A DNA stretch of 64,000 nucleotides from Desulfosporosinus nitroreducens (GTDB taxonomy: Bacteria > Bacillota > Desulfitobacteriia > Desulfitobacteriales > Desulfitobacteriaceae), in contig NZ_JAMHFY010000001.1 of the NCBI RefSeq assembly GCF_023897015.1, positions 62,001 through 126,000 on the forward strand, read 5' to 3'. Under the pieces are notes generated by a model. The model made no database searches. It worked only from the letters and a program-made list of their open reading frames with translations, and was not told the DNA's origin. Position numbers and translations under genes: made by a program. Below are positions 1-8,787 of the stretch, piece by piece. The first letter of the stretch is position 1. Every line of letters starts with the position of its first letter.

Positions 1-54
1 TTTTTCAACTTTGGAGTAAACGTCGATTCTTTTGTTTAACTTTCCCGGGTTCAT
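1..54 (-). CDS. Phage head closure / head-tail adaptor protein (5' end only)
   Basis: ATG at 54 reading leftwards opens MNPGKLNKRIDVYSK and runs off the window after 18 codons. This N-terminus (basic, followed by R-I-D/E-V/I) is typical of the SPP1 gp16-like head-tail adaptor family, which normally follows the gp6-like connector in HK97-type phages. The position directly downstream of the connector gene supports this. The rest of the gene cannot be seen. Confidence 0.6.
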   Translation of the reverse strand, partial: MNPGKLNKRIDVYSKVEK

Positions 55-68
55 ACAGGCATCACCGC

Positions 69-587
69 CTATAGTAAATTAATTGAGTGCATACCCAATA
101 TCGTATCAACCACTTTATTGAGATTATTTTTATCCACGTACAGGGTCCTATTGTCGTACATATCCTGCACTAAGATATAGACCACAATTACAAAATCAGC
201 ATATGCATCCAAGCCAATTTTATAATCTGCAGCGATAGCGTCCCCAAGAACCGGAACAGTTTTAAACCCAATGGCTCCGGAAGTATCGTTAAAAGAGTAG
301 TCCGTATCTTCTGCTTTGGCCACTTCATTGACGTAAATCGTTTGCGAATCTGGCACTACTGGAGTGCAGAGAACATTGAATACGCTTCTTGCCCCATCTC
401 CAGTTCCAACAACCTCATTGGATACATCAACATCATTTATCCCTGTATAGGCCCTAACAAATGATTTTGCCACATTCAGTAATGTATCCAGCTCTGCTTT
501 TTCTACATCTGTTAAGTCCGCATGTTCAAGCCTTAGATACTCGGCTAATTCTAGGTTAGTAATCTCACTTACTTTAGTTATTGGCAT
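69..587 (-). CDS. Phage head-tail connector protein (gp6-like)
   Basis: 172 aa, acidic and mostly helical. The N-terminal part contains a TNLELAEYLRLEHADLT-type segment and the middle an S-F-V-R-A-Y-T-G motif, as in gp6-like connectors that form a ring under the portal and start with a short helical DNA-packaging-protein module. It lies after the capsid gene and a 63-aa ORF and before the head closure gene, the expected place. It overlaps the upstream ORF by 14 nt, so translational coupling is likely. Function is assigned from family resemblance and order. Confidence 0.75.
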   Translation of the reverse strand: MPITKVSEITNLELAEYLRLEHADLTDVEKAELDTLLNVAKSFVRAYTGINDVDVSNEVVGTGDGARSVFNVLCTPVVPDSQTIYVNEVAKAEDTDYSFNDTSGAIGFKTVPVLGDAIAADYKIGLDAYADFVIVVYILVQDMYDNRTLYVDKNNLNKVVDTILGMHSINLL

Positions 588-765
588 CGGACTTCACGCC
601 CTTTTCAGGCTCACCCATATTAGCTTCTTGTTTTTGCACTTTTACTTTCTCGATGTACCCGGCTTTTAAAAGATCTTGGAGCGTAGCTTTGTCACTACAC
701 TCCTTAACCTCACCCTTGTGCATAGAAAAAGCACCAGCAAAACTTACTAGCGCTTTAATCTTCAT
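574..765 (-). CDS. Small phage protein between capsid and connector
   Basis: 63 aa. Start ATG at 765 is preceded by a good GGAGG site 6 nt upstream. The sequence begins MKIKALVSFAGAFSMHKGEV and ends in a polar tail. Many HK97-type phages have a short ORF here whose N-terminal half resembles a small SH3-like fold (K-V/A-L-x-S-F-x-G), but no function is established. Its gene overlaps the connector gene by 14 nt. Confidence 0.65.
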   Translation of the reverse strand: MKIKALVSFAGAFSMHKGEVKECSDKATLQDLLKAGYIEKVKVQKQEANMGEPEKGVKSDANN

Positions 766-777
766 ATGCTACCTCCA

Positions 778-1950
778 TTAGGCTGCAGCCATTTCAAGTT
801 TAGCAATCTTTTGCGCATTCTCAATCTTGGAGTCAATCTCCATCCAACCTACAACACCGATAGCGTGTTGGGTTGCAAATTTTTCGCGCAAGACTTCGAT
901 GCTCACATCTTCGGAAAGTTTGACGGCTAATCCGCTCATATCTCCATAGTAGATTGCTGTTTTCCCGATAGCCATAGTCGGCATATTGGAAGATACGTAG
1001 ACGTCTTTCCCGAACAAAGTGTAACCCCATCTTGCTGTAGCATCCTTGTTTAGGATGTAATCCCCGTTGCTATCCTTTAGCTTCCTTATAGCGGTTCTTG
1101 TCGCCTTATTCATAATCCAAATTGCTCCGCCCTGATACATATCTGGAACGGCCTCTTGAAGATCAATTAATTCATCAGCCGTTATAGCGATTGCGGCTTC
1201 CGCAGTTACTTTTTGTGTTACGCCACTTAATCCAGCTACTTTATCAGTGGTACCATTAAGTAGTTCGTTCTCAATCCATTTTGCAATAGAGTCAGCCATA
1301 GCACCGATTACAAAGTTAACAATATCGAATTGGCTGTTGTTGACCAATGATTTAGATACTTTACAAAGAGCACCAGCTAGGAACCCTTTTAGTTCAACGC
1401 TAAGGAATTTTCCAGACTTTGACTCTAGGTCGCTAAACTCGGTAGCATACGCCATGGTGATGGCTTGGGTTGACTCATCGTAATAAGGGACGCTTAAGGT
1501 GCCGCCAACATTATAACGAGTAGCCAACTGATAAATAGGGCAGATGTCGTACACTTTTTTGATGATCTTATTGGCTATAGAGGAAGGGATGATAGCGCCA
1601 TTATCACCTGTGGTAAGGTTTACGTCAGCACGCTGCTCGACGATTCCCCTGATGTAGTTGGAGAAAGCTCTTTCTTCGAGTTCTTCAGCTCTCAATTCCT
1701 CTTTTTTCTTGTCATCAATAACATTAAGAGTCAAATCTCTGGCTCTTTCCTCGGCCTTGATTGTCTTATCAATACTGGCAATGTCAGCTTCCAACGCGGT
1801 GAATTTTTCCATTTCCTCGGTGCTCATAGCTCTAGTTTCACCCTTGGCAGTATCGACAAGCGCTTGTAATTCTGTTACCTTGTCATTTCTTTGCTCATTT
1901 AAGCTTTTCAGGGTTGCCCGGAATTCAGGAACACGAATCTTCTTTTTCAT
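778..1950 (-). CDS. Major capsid protein, HK97 family
   Basis: 390 aa. Residues about 1-90 form a charged coiled-coil scaffold (delta) domain with a phage-capsid-like start (MKKKIRVPEFRATLKSLNEQ), followed by the HK97-fold body with GALCKVSKSLVNNSQFDIV and W-I-M-N-K-A-T motifs. Length fits the family. The prohead protease gene lies immediately upstream in the operon, consistent with removal of the N-terminal delta domain during maturation. The start is supported by its place 47 nt after the protease stop with an AGCGAGGG-type ribosome site. Confidence 0.92.
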   Translation of the reverse strand: MKKKIRVPEFRATLKSLNEQRNDKVTELQALVDTAKGETRAMSTEEMEKFTALEADIASIDKTIKAEERARDLTLNVIDDKKKEELRAEELEERAFSNYIRGIVEQRADVNLTTGDNGAIIPSSIANKIIKKVYDICPIYQLATRYNVGGTLSVPYYDESTQAITMAYATEFSDLESKSGKFLSVELKGFLAGALCKVSKSLVNNSQFDIVNFVIGAMADSIAKWIENELLNGTTDKVAGLSGVTQKVTAEAAIAITADELIDLQEAVPDMYQGGAIWIMNKATRTAIRKLKDSNGDYILNKDATARWGYTLFGKDVYVSSNMPTMAIGKTAIYYGDMSGLAVKLSEDVSIEVLREKFATQHAIGVVGWMEIDSKIENAQKIAKLEMAAA

Positions 1951-1996
1951 TAATTTTCCCTCGCTTTCATTTTGGCAATAAAATAAGCTGCTTTAT

Positions 1997-2605
1997 TTAG
2001 CAGCATTTAAGATCACTTATTCTTTTTTCATACCCAGAGTAGTCAATTGGCTCATCTTTAGCCTTTGGTTGTTCAATTTCCACCGTGATAGCCCTGAATT
2101 CATCTCCGCGTTGTTCGGCAATAACTTCTTGCTCAGCCCTGTGTTCTATTGATGTGCCGGTATAAATCGGAGACATACGGTCATCGATAATTGACACCTC
2201 GAACAGGTCTAGATCTTCTACATGACGGCGTGGAAGCTGATCAGCCCGCTCCTCCATCCTGTCCTTGTTTACATACTGCCCGAACGACCATCCTCTGAGC
2301 TTCTTTTGCCGCGCCTTTTCGATAACATCAGGATCAGTTACGGTGGCAATAGCTCGAAGGCCAATGTTATCCTCAAAGAGTTCAATGTTACCGTCTTTGA
2401 TTGATCCGAGCTTCCTTGTCTTGTCGTGATTGAGCAATAAATCAACGTTTTCTGTTCTGTCTAAGGCACGCTGAAATGCCCTTGGCTCAATCTGCTCGAC
2501 GCATTTACCACGCGGAGTGATGATTGGCTTACTGTCCCTGCCAACTGCATTCACATAGCCGTCAAGGAGCACACTATCGTTTCTAATTTCAATTCTAATC
2601 TTCAT
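1997..2605 (-). CDS. HK97-family prohead protease
   Basis: About 202 aa. The N-terminal catalytic region holds the L-L-L-N-H-D motif with the catalytic histidine (around residue 60) and the serine-containing L-R-G-W-S-F-G motif (around residue 107), followed by D-L-x-L-F-E-V-S-I, all hallmarks of herpesvirus/HK97 U35-type proteases that mature the capsid. It overlaps the end of the portal gene by about 11 nt. The codon before ATG 2605 is GTG; ATG 2605 is chosen because a G-rich ribosome site ends just upstream. Confidence 0.9.
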   Translation of the reverse strand: MKIRIEIRNDSVLLDGYVNAVGRDSKPIITPRGKCVEQIEPRAFQRALDRTENVDLLLNHDKTRKLGSIKDGNIELFEDNIGLRAIATVTDPDVIEKARQKKLRGWSFGQYVNKDRMEERADQLPRRHVEDLDLFEVSIIDDRMSPIYTGTSIEHRAEQEVIAEQRGDEFRAITVEIEQPKAKDEPIDYSGYEKRISDLKCC

Positions 2606-3827
2606 CACCCCCCTTCAAGCTTTTTTCTTTCAAGTTTTGCATATTTTGCGCACTATTTGTATTCGGGGTATATATCTCATGAGTTTTTGGATTAAATAAA
2701 ACACTGTCCAAGCCCAACTTGATCCATTCAATGCCCAACGATGGCAAATCCTCCATAAATCTCACCTCATCGATGCCAAGAAAATTAGCATCAATGCCTG
2801 TTTTGTAAGCGTCAAAGCGCTCTTTGATATCACCTTTTAGCATTTCTTTCGTATCGAAGGCAAAATAAAAGAACCCCTTCTCTTTTTCGAGAAGCAAGTC
2901 CTTGTTTAAAGCGCATTCAATTGCCCTCAGCACCGGCATAACTCCCATTTTAAAGGCATTGCTATATTCTTGAGAAGATGCAATTCCTTTAATAATGTTT
3001 ATCGGTATGTTAATTATCTTGCAAATTTCCGCCGAATTAGTCTCTTTATTCTCATTAAGCTGCATTTCTACGGATGTATTCGACGCTTCCTTAAAATCCA
3101 TACCGTCATTAAGAATGACAACATTTTCGGTATTATTGCTATAAAGATTTCTCCAAGCCTCTTTTAGCTTATCAATGGCGTCTTGCGTGAGCTTCTTGGT
3201 GGATTTCAGAAAACCCTTCTTATTTCCGCCCTTTTTGACCAGATTCTCTTCATACACTAGAGAATTATAGGCAACGCTTAGGATTAAGCTGTTTTCCTCA
3301 ATAATACTTACGCCTTTTGCCCCATCCTTGGTATTTCTAAGTATTTTTAAGAATTCATAAGGCTTATACGTCGTTCCATTGACTAAAATATCGTAATCCT
3401 TGAATATGGGGTCTACATTTTTGTTAACGGATACGCTTGTTTCATCGACGTAATATAGCCCTTCGAATTGATTCCTTTCTTTCTTTACATAGGCATAGCC
3501 CCCTTTCCCGAGAAAGTAGTCATTAATTAAAGCCCTCCAAAACTGTACTGCATCTAGTGTATCGCCCGTATCGTCGTTTAGTAGGTTTACTCGTTTGTCC
3601 CCCTTGACTTCTTCTGCTTTCCCGTCTTTCTCTTGGTAAAGTTTAATTGGCAGCATAGATACAGTATCTGCAACAAAGTTTATGCAACTTTTTACACTTG
3701 GAATGTTTAAGGCTTCTGTCTTTGTTACGGCTGAAGATCCCAGCAGAGCCCTTAATAACACATCGTCTGTCGTTGGCTCAACTGCTGTTACATCTGCTCT
3801 TTTTTCCTTTTGGCTAAATGGCCACAT
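2595..3827 (-). CDS. Phage portal protein, HK97 family
   Basis: 410 aa, normal size for the family. Motifs include I-P-S-V-K-S-C-I-N-F-V-A near residue 45, L-P-I-K-L-Y, and an F-W-R-A-L-I-N-D-Y-F-L-G-K-G-x-A-Y segment, all typical of HK97-type portals, the dodecameric ring through which DNA enters the prohead. It is placed between large terminase and protease, the canonical order. The polar C-terminus (NSAQNMQNLKEKSLKGGDED) overlaps the protease gene. Confidence 0.93.
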   Translation of the reverse strand: MWPFSQKEKRADVTAVEPTTDDVLLRALLGSSAVTKTEALNIPSVKSCINFVADTVSMLPIKLYQEKDGKAEEVKGDKRVNLLNDDTGDTLDAVQFWRALINDYFLGKGGYAYVKKERNQFEGLYYVDETSVSVNKNVDPIFKDYDILVNGTTYKPYEFLKILRNTKDGAKGVSIIEENSLILSVAYNSLVYEENLVKKGGNKKGFLKSTKKLTQDAIDKLKEAWRNLYSNNTENVVILNDGMDFKEASNTSVEMQLNENKETNSAEICKIINIPINIIKGIASSQEYSNAFKMGVMPVLRAIECALNKDLLLEKEKGFFYFAFDTKEMLKGDIKERFDAYKTGIDANFLGIDEVRFMEDLPSLGIEWIKLGLDSVLFNPKTHEIYTPNTNSAQNMQNLKEKSLKGGDED

Positions 3828-3846
3828 TTACAATCTCACCACCTTC

Positions 3847-5538
3847 CTAGATAACCTGAACATCAAAGTCATCCTCCCCAAACAACATATCTTGTTGCAA
3901 TAAATAAGTGGCATTTATTAATGCCACTACCATATCAACCTTACCGGCTGATTTCTTCTTGTTTACGTACTTATTGAGATTAGTATCCTCTGTACATCGA
4001 GCATTCTGGAAGTTAATCTCCAGCATCAGGTTTTCATCGTACCTAAAGTTCTTGCTCAAAATAAATTCTTTGATTAATTTGGTTGGCATGTGTAAAACTG
4101 AACTGTGTTGCTTGATTTCAACGCACTCTTTTTCGGCAGCTTCAAGCTTTTGTACTGTGCTGATAGCGTTCATCCGGTCATAGCCAATCTGTACGATTTC
4201 TACGCCATATTTTTCTTCAAGTCCAATGATGTGTCTTTCTACAAAGTCGTATCCTATAACCTCATCACCACACTCAAAGCAAACTCCTTGCCGAATTAAC
4301 TTGTTGTAATCAACGTTTTCCTTCTTGCTCTTGAGGTCTTTCTTGTCTCTTGGTATAAAGCCCCAAACTTTTGCGTAGATCTTTCCCTCGTATTCGCAAA
4401 CCATTGCAACCGATGTATTATCTTCAGTGAGTGATAAATCCAGCCCTAAATATACCTTCTTGCCTATCCAAAAAGATAAATCCTCTTTAATTTTGCATTC
4501 TCTGACCTTGGTTATTTCAATATAGCCCTCTACTCCAAGGCCTTTATACTTGATATTATTGTGTTTGCAGAGGTAATTTTCCCGTTTGTTTTCATAAAGA
4601 ATAGCCATAGTCCGCATGTCTTTTATGGCTTCAAAGATATATTCGTGAGCTACTGCTACCGGATTACTCTGGTAGATAACTAAATCTTCCTTTTGCCACT
4701 TGTCATCAGTTAAAAACTCATCGTTTGGCTCGTACAGTAAAGCAAATCTACGCTTATTATCGGCTAGTCCGTCCAGCACTTTCTTTGATATGTCGATCTC
4801 GTCTATCATGGCGTTGTTATCGTTTGGGTACTGGGTACTAATGATGATTCCAAGCTTATTAAACAAGGTTATCTGAGATGATCTCATGGCCTCAATAGGG
4901 TAACTATCCATAGCCCCGGCTTCATCAGCCAGGAATGCATTTGCAAGCTTACCGTCCATCTTATCTTCAGAGTATGCTAACGGTGTATATTCACTGTCAG
5001 TGATAAGGCAGCGTATTTCACTTCTTAGTACCTTAAATGTGTCATCATCAGCTAATGCCGGGCTAACCTTGATAATCTTTCTAATTGCTAACTGCAGCTC
5101 TTTAGAGAGTTTTAAGTCGGGAGCCACGGAAAAGAAACGTGAGAATTGAGGATCGGTAAGCATTAACAAAATAAAAATAACCGCGCTATTGAATGTCTTA
5201 AAATTCTTACGACTTATCTCCAATAAGGCGGTTATATAATATCTGATGTTCATGTTTTTATCATTTTTAAGTTTTGTACAAAGCGTTGCGACAACTAGGA
5301 ACCATGCATAATCTTCAAGTCCATCGTGCATGGAGCATTGTAAGTCCGGGTGAATCATGAGTTTTAGTATCTTGCAAATCTTGTCGTATGTATTCTCGTC
5401 AACGTATGCTTCTGAATTCTTACCGTCAACAATATCCATCCATGATTGCGCTTGCTTTTTGATATATACCCCGACTTTGCGATTGCCATCTTTCGTGCAC
5501 CATCCGGCATATTGATAGGCCTTACTATCCCTAACCAT
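3847..5538 (-). CDS. terL: Phage terminase large subunit
   Basis: 563 aa. ATPase half: a diverged Walker A region E-I-S-R-K-N-F-K-T (around residue 109; the family usually has G/S-R-K-N-G-K-S/T) and a Walker B N-A-F-L-A-D-E-A-G-A. Nuclease half: L-G-L-D-L-S and I-V-Q-I-G-Y-D-R-M with a C-terminal D-M-V-V-A-L-I-N-A, the acidic RNase H-fold residues. It powers packaging and cuts concatemers. It overlaps the small subunit gene by 8 nt. The Gly-to-Phe change in the P-loop is odd but is seen in other Terminase_1 proteins as far as I recall. Confidence 0.93.
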   Translation of the reverse strand: MVRDSKAYQYAGWCTKDGNRKVGVYIKKQAQSWMDIVDGKNSEAYVDENTYDKICKILKLMIHPDLQCSMHDGLEDYAWFLVVATLCTKLKNDKNMNIRYYITALLEISRKNFKTFNSAVIFILLMLTDPQFSRFFSVAPDLKLSKELQLAIRKIIKVSPALADDDTFKVLRSEIRCLITDSEYTPLAYSEDKMDGKLANAFLADEAGAMDSYPIEAMRSSQITLFNKLGIIISTQYPNDNNAMIDEIDISKKVLDGLADNKRRFALLYEPNDEFLTDDKWQKEDLVIYQSNPVAVAHEYIFEAIKDMRTMAILYENKRENYLCKHNNIKYKGLGVEGYIEITKVRECKIKEDLSFWIGKKVYLGLDLSLTEDNTSVAMVCEYEGKIYAKVWGFIPRDKKDLKSKKENVDYNKLIRQGVCFECGDEVIGYDFVERHIIGLEEKYGVEIVQIGYDRMNAISTVQKLEAAEKECVEIKQHSSVLHMPTKLIKEFILSKNFRYDENLMLEINFQNARCTEDTNLNKYVNKKKSAGKVDMVVALINATYLLQQDMLFGEDDFDVQVI

Positions 5539-6085
5539 CTCTCAAGGCTTCTAACAGTGGATTAGATGACTTTTCTTCCTTCTTTGGTATGCTCCTTAGT
5601 GCTGCCGCGATGGTCATAATGTTTTCTTTCTCGATATCAAGAAGCATCTTGCGTTTAGATTGAACTTGCTTGTCACAAGCTATCATCATCCCATATATAT
5701 GGGATATATCATTTATCGCTTGTCTGAGCTCATCAAACGATGCATCTCCGCCCCTCTCTTCTAATTTTGCTTCAAGTATTGTTGCGGAATCGAAAATCTT
5801 TTCTCTTTTAGTTTCGAGATCAGAGCATTCGGCAATCATTAGGCAATACCGATTAATAATTGTTTCGTAAATTGCATCGTTCTTGCCTATGGCTCCAAGT
5901 AGATCATTTAGTCTTTTAAACTCTTTATAAGCCACTCGATTTCTTTTTACTTCGAGACGAGCTTTCAATGCTACGCCGGTTGTTAGTGACTCTTCGCCAT
6001 TTTTTCTCTGCTTTAATTCAGCTTTGGTGCGATGTGATTTCTTTTCTGATTTCAATACTGTGAATGGTTTTGGAGGTGTAGGCAT
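5531..6085 (-). CDS. terS: Phage terminase small subunit, P27-like
   Basis: 184 aa. N-terminus M-P-T-P-P-K-P and a R-T-K-A-E-L-K-Q-R segment, followed by helical regions, match P27-type small terminases that recognise the packaging site. The start at 6085 has AAGGAG with 9 nt spacing. It is directly upstream of terL and downstream of two HNH genes, an arrangement typical of cos-type phages in which HNH proteins assist terminase. Confidence 0.85.
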   Translation of the reverse strand: MPTPPKPFTVLKSEKKSHRTKAELKQRKNGEESLTTGVALKARLEVKRNRVAYKEFKRLNDLLGAIGKNDAIYETIINRYCLMIAECSDLETKREKIFDSATILEAKLEERGGDASFDELRQAINDISHIYGMMIACDKQVQSKRKMLLDIEKENIMTIAAALRSIPKKEEKSSNPLLEALRDG

Positions 6086-6189
6086 TGTTTTCGTCTCCTT
6101 TCAAAAGCTGATGTGGGAATATATCGTTTTCAGAGGAGGGCATGTGGTGTTGGAGGTTTTCGGAAATATCAAAAAAGTTTGGTGGGGGG

Positions 6190-6957
6190 TTATATTGCGT
6201 TTGTTTTATTGCCTTGTGATTCAAATTTTAAATTCAAAGAATCGTTTTTATCCGCATTGCATTTACAATGCGCTAGTTGAACATTATCCCATGTATGTGT
6301 TCCGCCTTTTGACACAGGGATTATATGGTCTATCGATGGATACATTCCTTTAGCTATGAATATATCTCCATCATTATCATAAGCTTCTACATCTACTTGC
6401 ACCCCACATAATGCGCATATGCCATTATCTCTTATGATTAGTTTAGGCAAGGTTATTGAGTAATCGATTTTTCCATTTCTTTTTAACTGTTTTCTTCTGC
6501 TTACTTCTTTGTACCTGTTCTCTATTCGCTTTCTACAAACATCTGAACAGTATTTAGCATTATGGTGTATAGATTCAAACTCTGCTCCGCATTCAGCGCA
6601 CACATATTTACGTAATCTTTCTTTTAGTTTCAGCTCTTTTTCTTTTAACTGAATTATTTCTTTTTCCCTTATCTTTAATAATTTTATCTTTTTTCTCTCT
6701 GCCTTAGCTTCCTCATATCTTAGATGCCTGTTCTGTTTAGCTTCGATCGCTCTACAGTTCGCACAATATATTTTGGTATTACTTGCATTTCTGCTATCCC
6801 TCACTATTTGGGCGTTATATTTAAAAACAGTGTCACATGTTCTGCACTTAAGATATAAGAATCCCCTTCCTCCGATATATCCTCTTGTATACTCATAATC
6901 AGAATATTTTTCTTTGATTACTCTCCGCACTTCTTCCTCTGTCTTTTTGTAGCTCAT
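6190..6957 (-). CDS. HNH endonuclease with zinc-finger N-terminus (possibly free-standing homing type)
   Basis: 255 aa from ATG 6957, which has AAAGGAG 6 nt upstream. The centre has Cys pairs C-R-T-C and C-A-N-C and a second ribbon C-A-E-C-(x)n-C-S-D-V-C. The C-terminal HNH core reads C-A-L-C-G, S-I-D-H-I-I-P-V-S-K-G-G-T-H-T-W-D-N and C-H/K-C-N. It sits between the other HNH gene and terS and is more AT-rich and Lys-rich than its neighbours, which fits a mobile homing endonuclease rather than a packaging partner; that is inference. Confidence 0.82.
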   Translation of the reverse strand: MSYKKTEEEVRRVIKEKYSDYEYTRGYIGGRGFLYLKCRTCDTVFKYNAQIVRDSRNASNTKIYCANCRAIEAKQNRHLRYEEAKAERKKIKLLKIREKEIIQLKEKELKLKERLRKYVCAECGAEFESIHHNAKYCSDVCRKRIENRYKEVSRRKQLKRNGKIDYSITLPKLIIRDNGICALCGVQVDVEAYDNDGDIFIAKGMYPSIDHIIPVSKGGTHTWDNVQLAHCKCNADKNDSLNLKFESQGNKTNAI

Positions 6958-7020
6958 AACTTCTCCTTTCTGTTTATGCAACAAAAAAGAGAAGTGGCTG
7001 GTTTTTATCCAGCAAACTTC

Positions 7021-7413
7021 TCAACTAAACTTCTGTCTTTCCTCCTGCTCTCTAACAATATCAAGTACCACTTGTATGGGTATCTCTCCGTTCTCAGCCA
7101 TCTCATGATGCCTCTCGCATATAGTCAGTAGGATATCGTTGTCTAATCTCTTATCAAAGTCTTCTTCTAATGGAACAGCGTGGTGTACCTGCAAGTCGCT
7201 ATAGGTGTACTGGTTATGTGTATCATATAGTTTTCGGATACACACCTGGCATAAGTAGTTATCTCTTTGCTTGATCTCTTCCCTTTTCTTTTGCCAAGCT
7301 TGGGTTGATCTGAATTTATCCTTATCGTTGCCTTGCTTCTTTCGCTTAGGTTTCTTCCCGCAATCATATTTGCTATCGTGGATCTTCATGCAGTATTTGC
7401 AACTCTTTAACAT
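7021..7413 (-). CDS. HNH endonuclease, terminase-associated
   Basis: 130 aa with the compact form found next to terminases: F-R-S-T-x-A-W-Q-K-K-R, C-Q-V-C-I-R, the L-Q-V-H-H-A-V-P-L catalytic segment, and L-T-I-C-E-R-H-H-E-M. HNH proteins of this type are known partners of HK97-like terminases in cos cleavage. It overlaps the upstream small ORF by one base (7413). A cos site would be expected in this vicinity, but I could not identify one. Confidence 0.88.
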   Translation of the reverse strand: MLKSCKYCMKIHDSKYDCGKKPKRKKQGNDKDKFRSTQAWQKKREEIKQRDNYLCQVCIRKLYDTHNQYTYSDLQVHHAVPLEEDFDKRLDNDILLTICERHHEMAENGEIPIQVVLDIVREQEERQKFS

Positions 7414-7610
7414 CAGTCTATCCTTGATGCGCGATTCCCACGCATCATCCGATCCATCGCCCTAAACCCAGGGCTCTCTTCGTACAACTCATTCAACACT
7501 GTCTTAACCAAACATGTCTTCCCATTATATTGTTTGCAGTTCCCACAATTAGGATTGAGCCCTGACTTCCTGGGCTCATATCCTACGCAAGAGAAAGCTG
7601 GCTTAGCCAT
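7413..7610 (-). CDS. Small Cys-containing phage protein
   Basis: 65 aa from ATG 7610 (a longer in-frame start exists at 7622). Contains P-N-C-G-N-C-K and T-C-L-V-K, a likely metal-binding module, and a basic R-G-N-R-A-S-R tail. It overlaps the upstream ORF by 8 nt and the HNH gene by 1 nt. Function unknown. Confidence 0.6.
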   Translation of the reverse strand: MAKPAFSCVGYEPRKSGLNPNCGNCKQYNGKTCLVKTVLNELYEESPGFRAMDRMMRGNRASRID

Positions 7611-7833
7611 GATGATCACCACTTACTGTATAGCCATCCTCAACGCCATGACCGCAACATGCAGACGTTGCTCCATCTATGATGCCAAGGCACTCATCAT
7701 GCCCTTCATGGGTTGGTGGCCTTCCGCATCTTGCACATGGTCTTTCAGTGGTAATTGATTCGTTAGTGTCTGCGTATACCCATGCGCCGTCTATGTATTT
7801 AATTAAATGACCACGTTGATGTGACGTAATCAT
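7603..7833 (-). CDS. Conserved phage zinc-ribbon protein
   Basis: 76 aa with AAGGTGG 7 nt before ATG. The pattern I-K-Y-x-D-G-x-W-V-Y-A-D-T, R-P-C-A-R-C-G-R-P-P-T-x-E-G-H-D and A-C-C-G-H-G recurs in many actinobacterial and Firmicute phages near late or packaging genes. The function is unknown; two Cys-pair knuckles and a His suggest metal binding. It is the first gene of the late operon in this window. Confidence 0.7.
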   Translation of the reverse strand: MITSHQRGHLIKYIDGAWVYADTNESITTERPCARCGRPPTHEGHDECLGIIDGATSACCGHGVEDGYTVSGDHHG

Positions 7834-7860
7834 GTTATCACCACCTTAATGCAAATAAGA

Positions 7861-7890
7861 AGAGCGCTCCCCTTCGTTTGGGAACGCTCT
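7861..7890 (-). terminator. Hairpin between late regulator and late operon
   Basis: Inverted repeat AGAGCG-(C)TCCC ... GGGA-(A)CGCTCT with a short loop, followed on the minus strand by a pyrimidine-rich TCTTCTTATTT tract. It lies downstream of the late regulator gene and upstream of the first late gene, so it could end early transcription. Confidence 0.55.
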
Positions 7891-7910
7891 TTACACATCT
7901 CGATACAAGC

Positions 7911-7916
7911 ATTATA
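7911..7916 (-). promoter_or_regulatory. Candidate late promoter -10 element
   Basis: TATAAT on the minus strand, 78 nt upstream of the first late ORF and downstream of the late-regulator gene. No good -35 hexamer is present at 16-18 nt, which would fit an activator-dependent late promoter. The hairpin at 7861-7890 would then lie in its leader. Inference from position only. Confidence 0.35.
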
Positions 7917-7969
7917 TATCAGCCAAAGTCAAAAAACCGTCTACTCTTTTTCGCTTATCTAAAACGATT

Positions 7970-8431
7970 CTAAATAACTTTCATAACCTCAAGGCCAAAA
8001 TGCCTGACAGCAAACTTCTTAATCGCCCTATCTTTGAGCCGGTAGATTGTGCTCTTATGGGAATACCCGATGTTGCTGGCTATCTCTTCCTTCGGTGTCC
8101 GCACAATATACCACTCTCTTAATACTTGCCCATACAGCTCACACCCAGGCTCTTGACTGATATCATCAAGCATCTGGTCAACCTTACTTAACTCTGTCAT
8201 CGTCGTATTTAGATTATCCATCAACGTCTTGATCTTAAACATAAGGTTATACGTATTATCGTCTGCATCCCCACTGCCGCGGACCCCTGTTGGCTCAAGG
8301 CTGATAGCGTTCAGCGTGCTCGGGCTTTGGCGACTGACAATCTTAGCTATCTCTCGGTTCATGTTCTCGACACTACGGTATAAGTCGTTATAGTACCAGA
8401 GGATGTTCTCGGCCTCTTTGATGTAATTCAT
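7970..8431 (-). CDS. Phage late transcription regulator (ArpU / sigma-70 region 4-like)
   Basis: 153 aa. The N-terminal two thirds are helical; the C-terminus has a sigma-like helix-turn-helix: R-T-P-K-E-E-I-A-S-N-I-G-Y-S-H-K-S-T-I-Y-R followed by L-K-D-R-A-I-K-K. ArpU-family and sigma-like proteins of this size sit at the end of early regions of Gram-positive phages and switch on late genes. The location, last gene before the packaging operon, is exactly that. Confidence 0.8.
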   Translation of the reverse strand: MNYIKEAENILWYYNDLYRSVENMNREIAKIVSRQSPSTLNAISLEPTGVRGSGDADDNTYNLMFKIKTLMDNLNTTMTELSKVDQMLDDISQEPGCELYGQVLREWYIVRTPKEEIASNIGYSHKSTIYRLKDRAIKKFAVRHFGLEVMKVI

Positions 8432-8433
8432 TA

Positions 8434-8787
8434 TTATTCCCCCTCTGCAGCCTCAGGCTCCCAATAGCTCATCTCTTCTTCCATGGCGCTAATAAGATCC
8501 TCAACGGTTTCAATTGGCTCTTCATACTCTGCGAATGCTTCAAACTCCGACTTTAAAACTCCTTCAGCCTGACTGTAAATATTAATTAACTCAAGAAGTC
8601 TCAGTAACCGGCTGTTAGTTTGTCTTATTGCTAGCTTTTTCTCATGCTGGATGTGAACTAAGCATCGTTTACAGGTGACTCGTTCGTCTGGAATACCGTG
8701 TTGACGCTGCCAATGTGGTGACTTTAGACCGCATCTGGTTTTCTCAACGTTCTTGGGGCTGATAGAGTGAATGATATCGCTGCTCAT
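8434..8787 (-). CDS. Hypothetical phage protein with CxxC
   Basis: 117 aa, start with GGGGAT 6 nt upstream. The N-terminal third has C-G-L-K-S-x-H-W and V-T-C-K-R-C-L-V-H (possible zinc knuckle); the rest is helical and ends very acidic. Two bases separate it from the late regulator. Function not recognised. Confidence 0.65.
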   Translation of the reverse strand: MSSDIIHSISPKNVEKTRCGLKSPHWQRQHGIPDERVTCKRCLVHIQHEKKLAIRQTNSRLLRLLELINIYSQAEGVLKSEFEAFAEYEEPIETVEDLISAMEEEMSYWEPEAAEGE

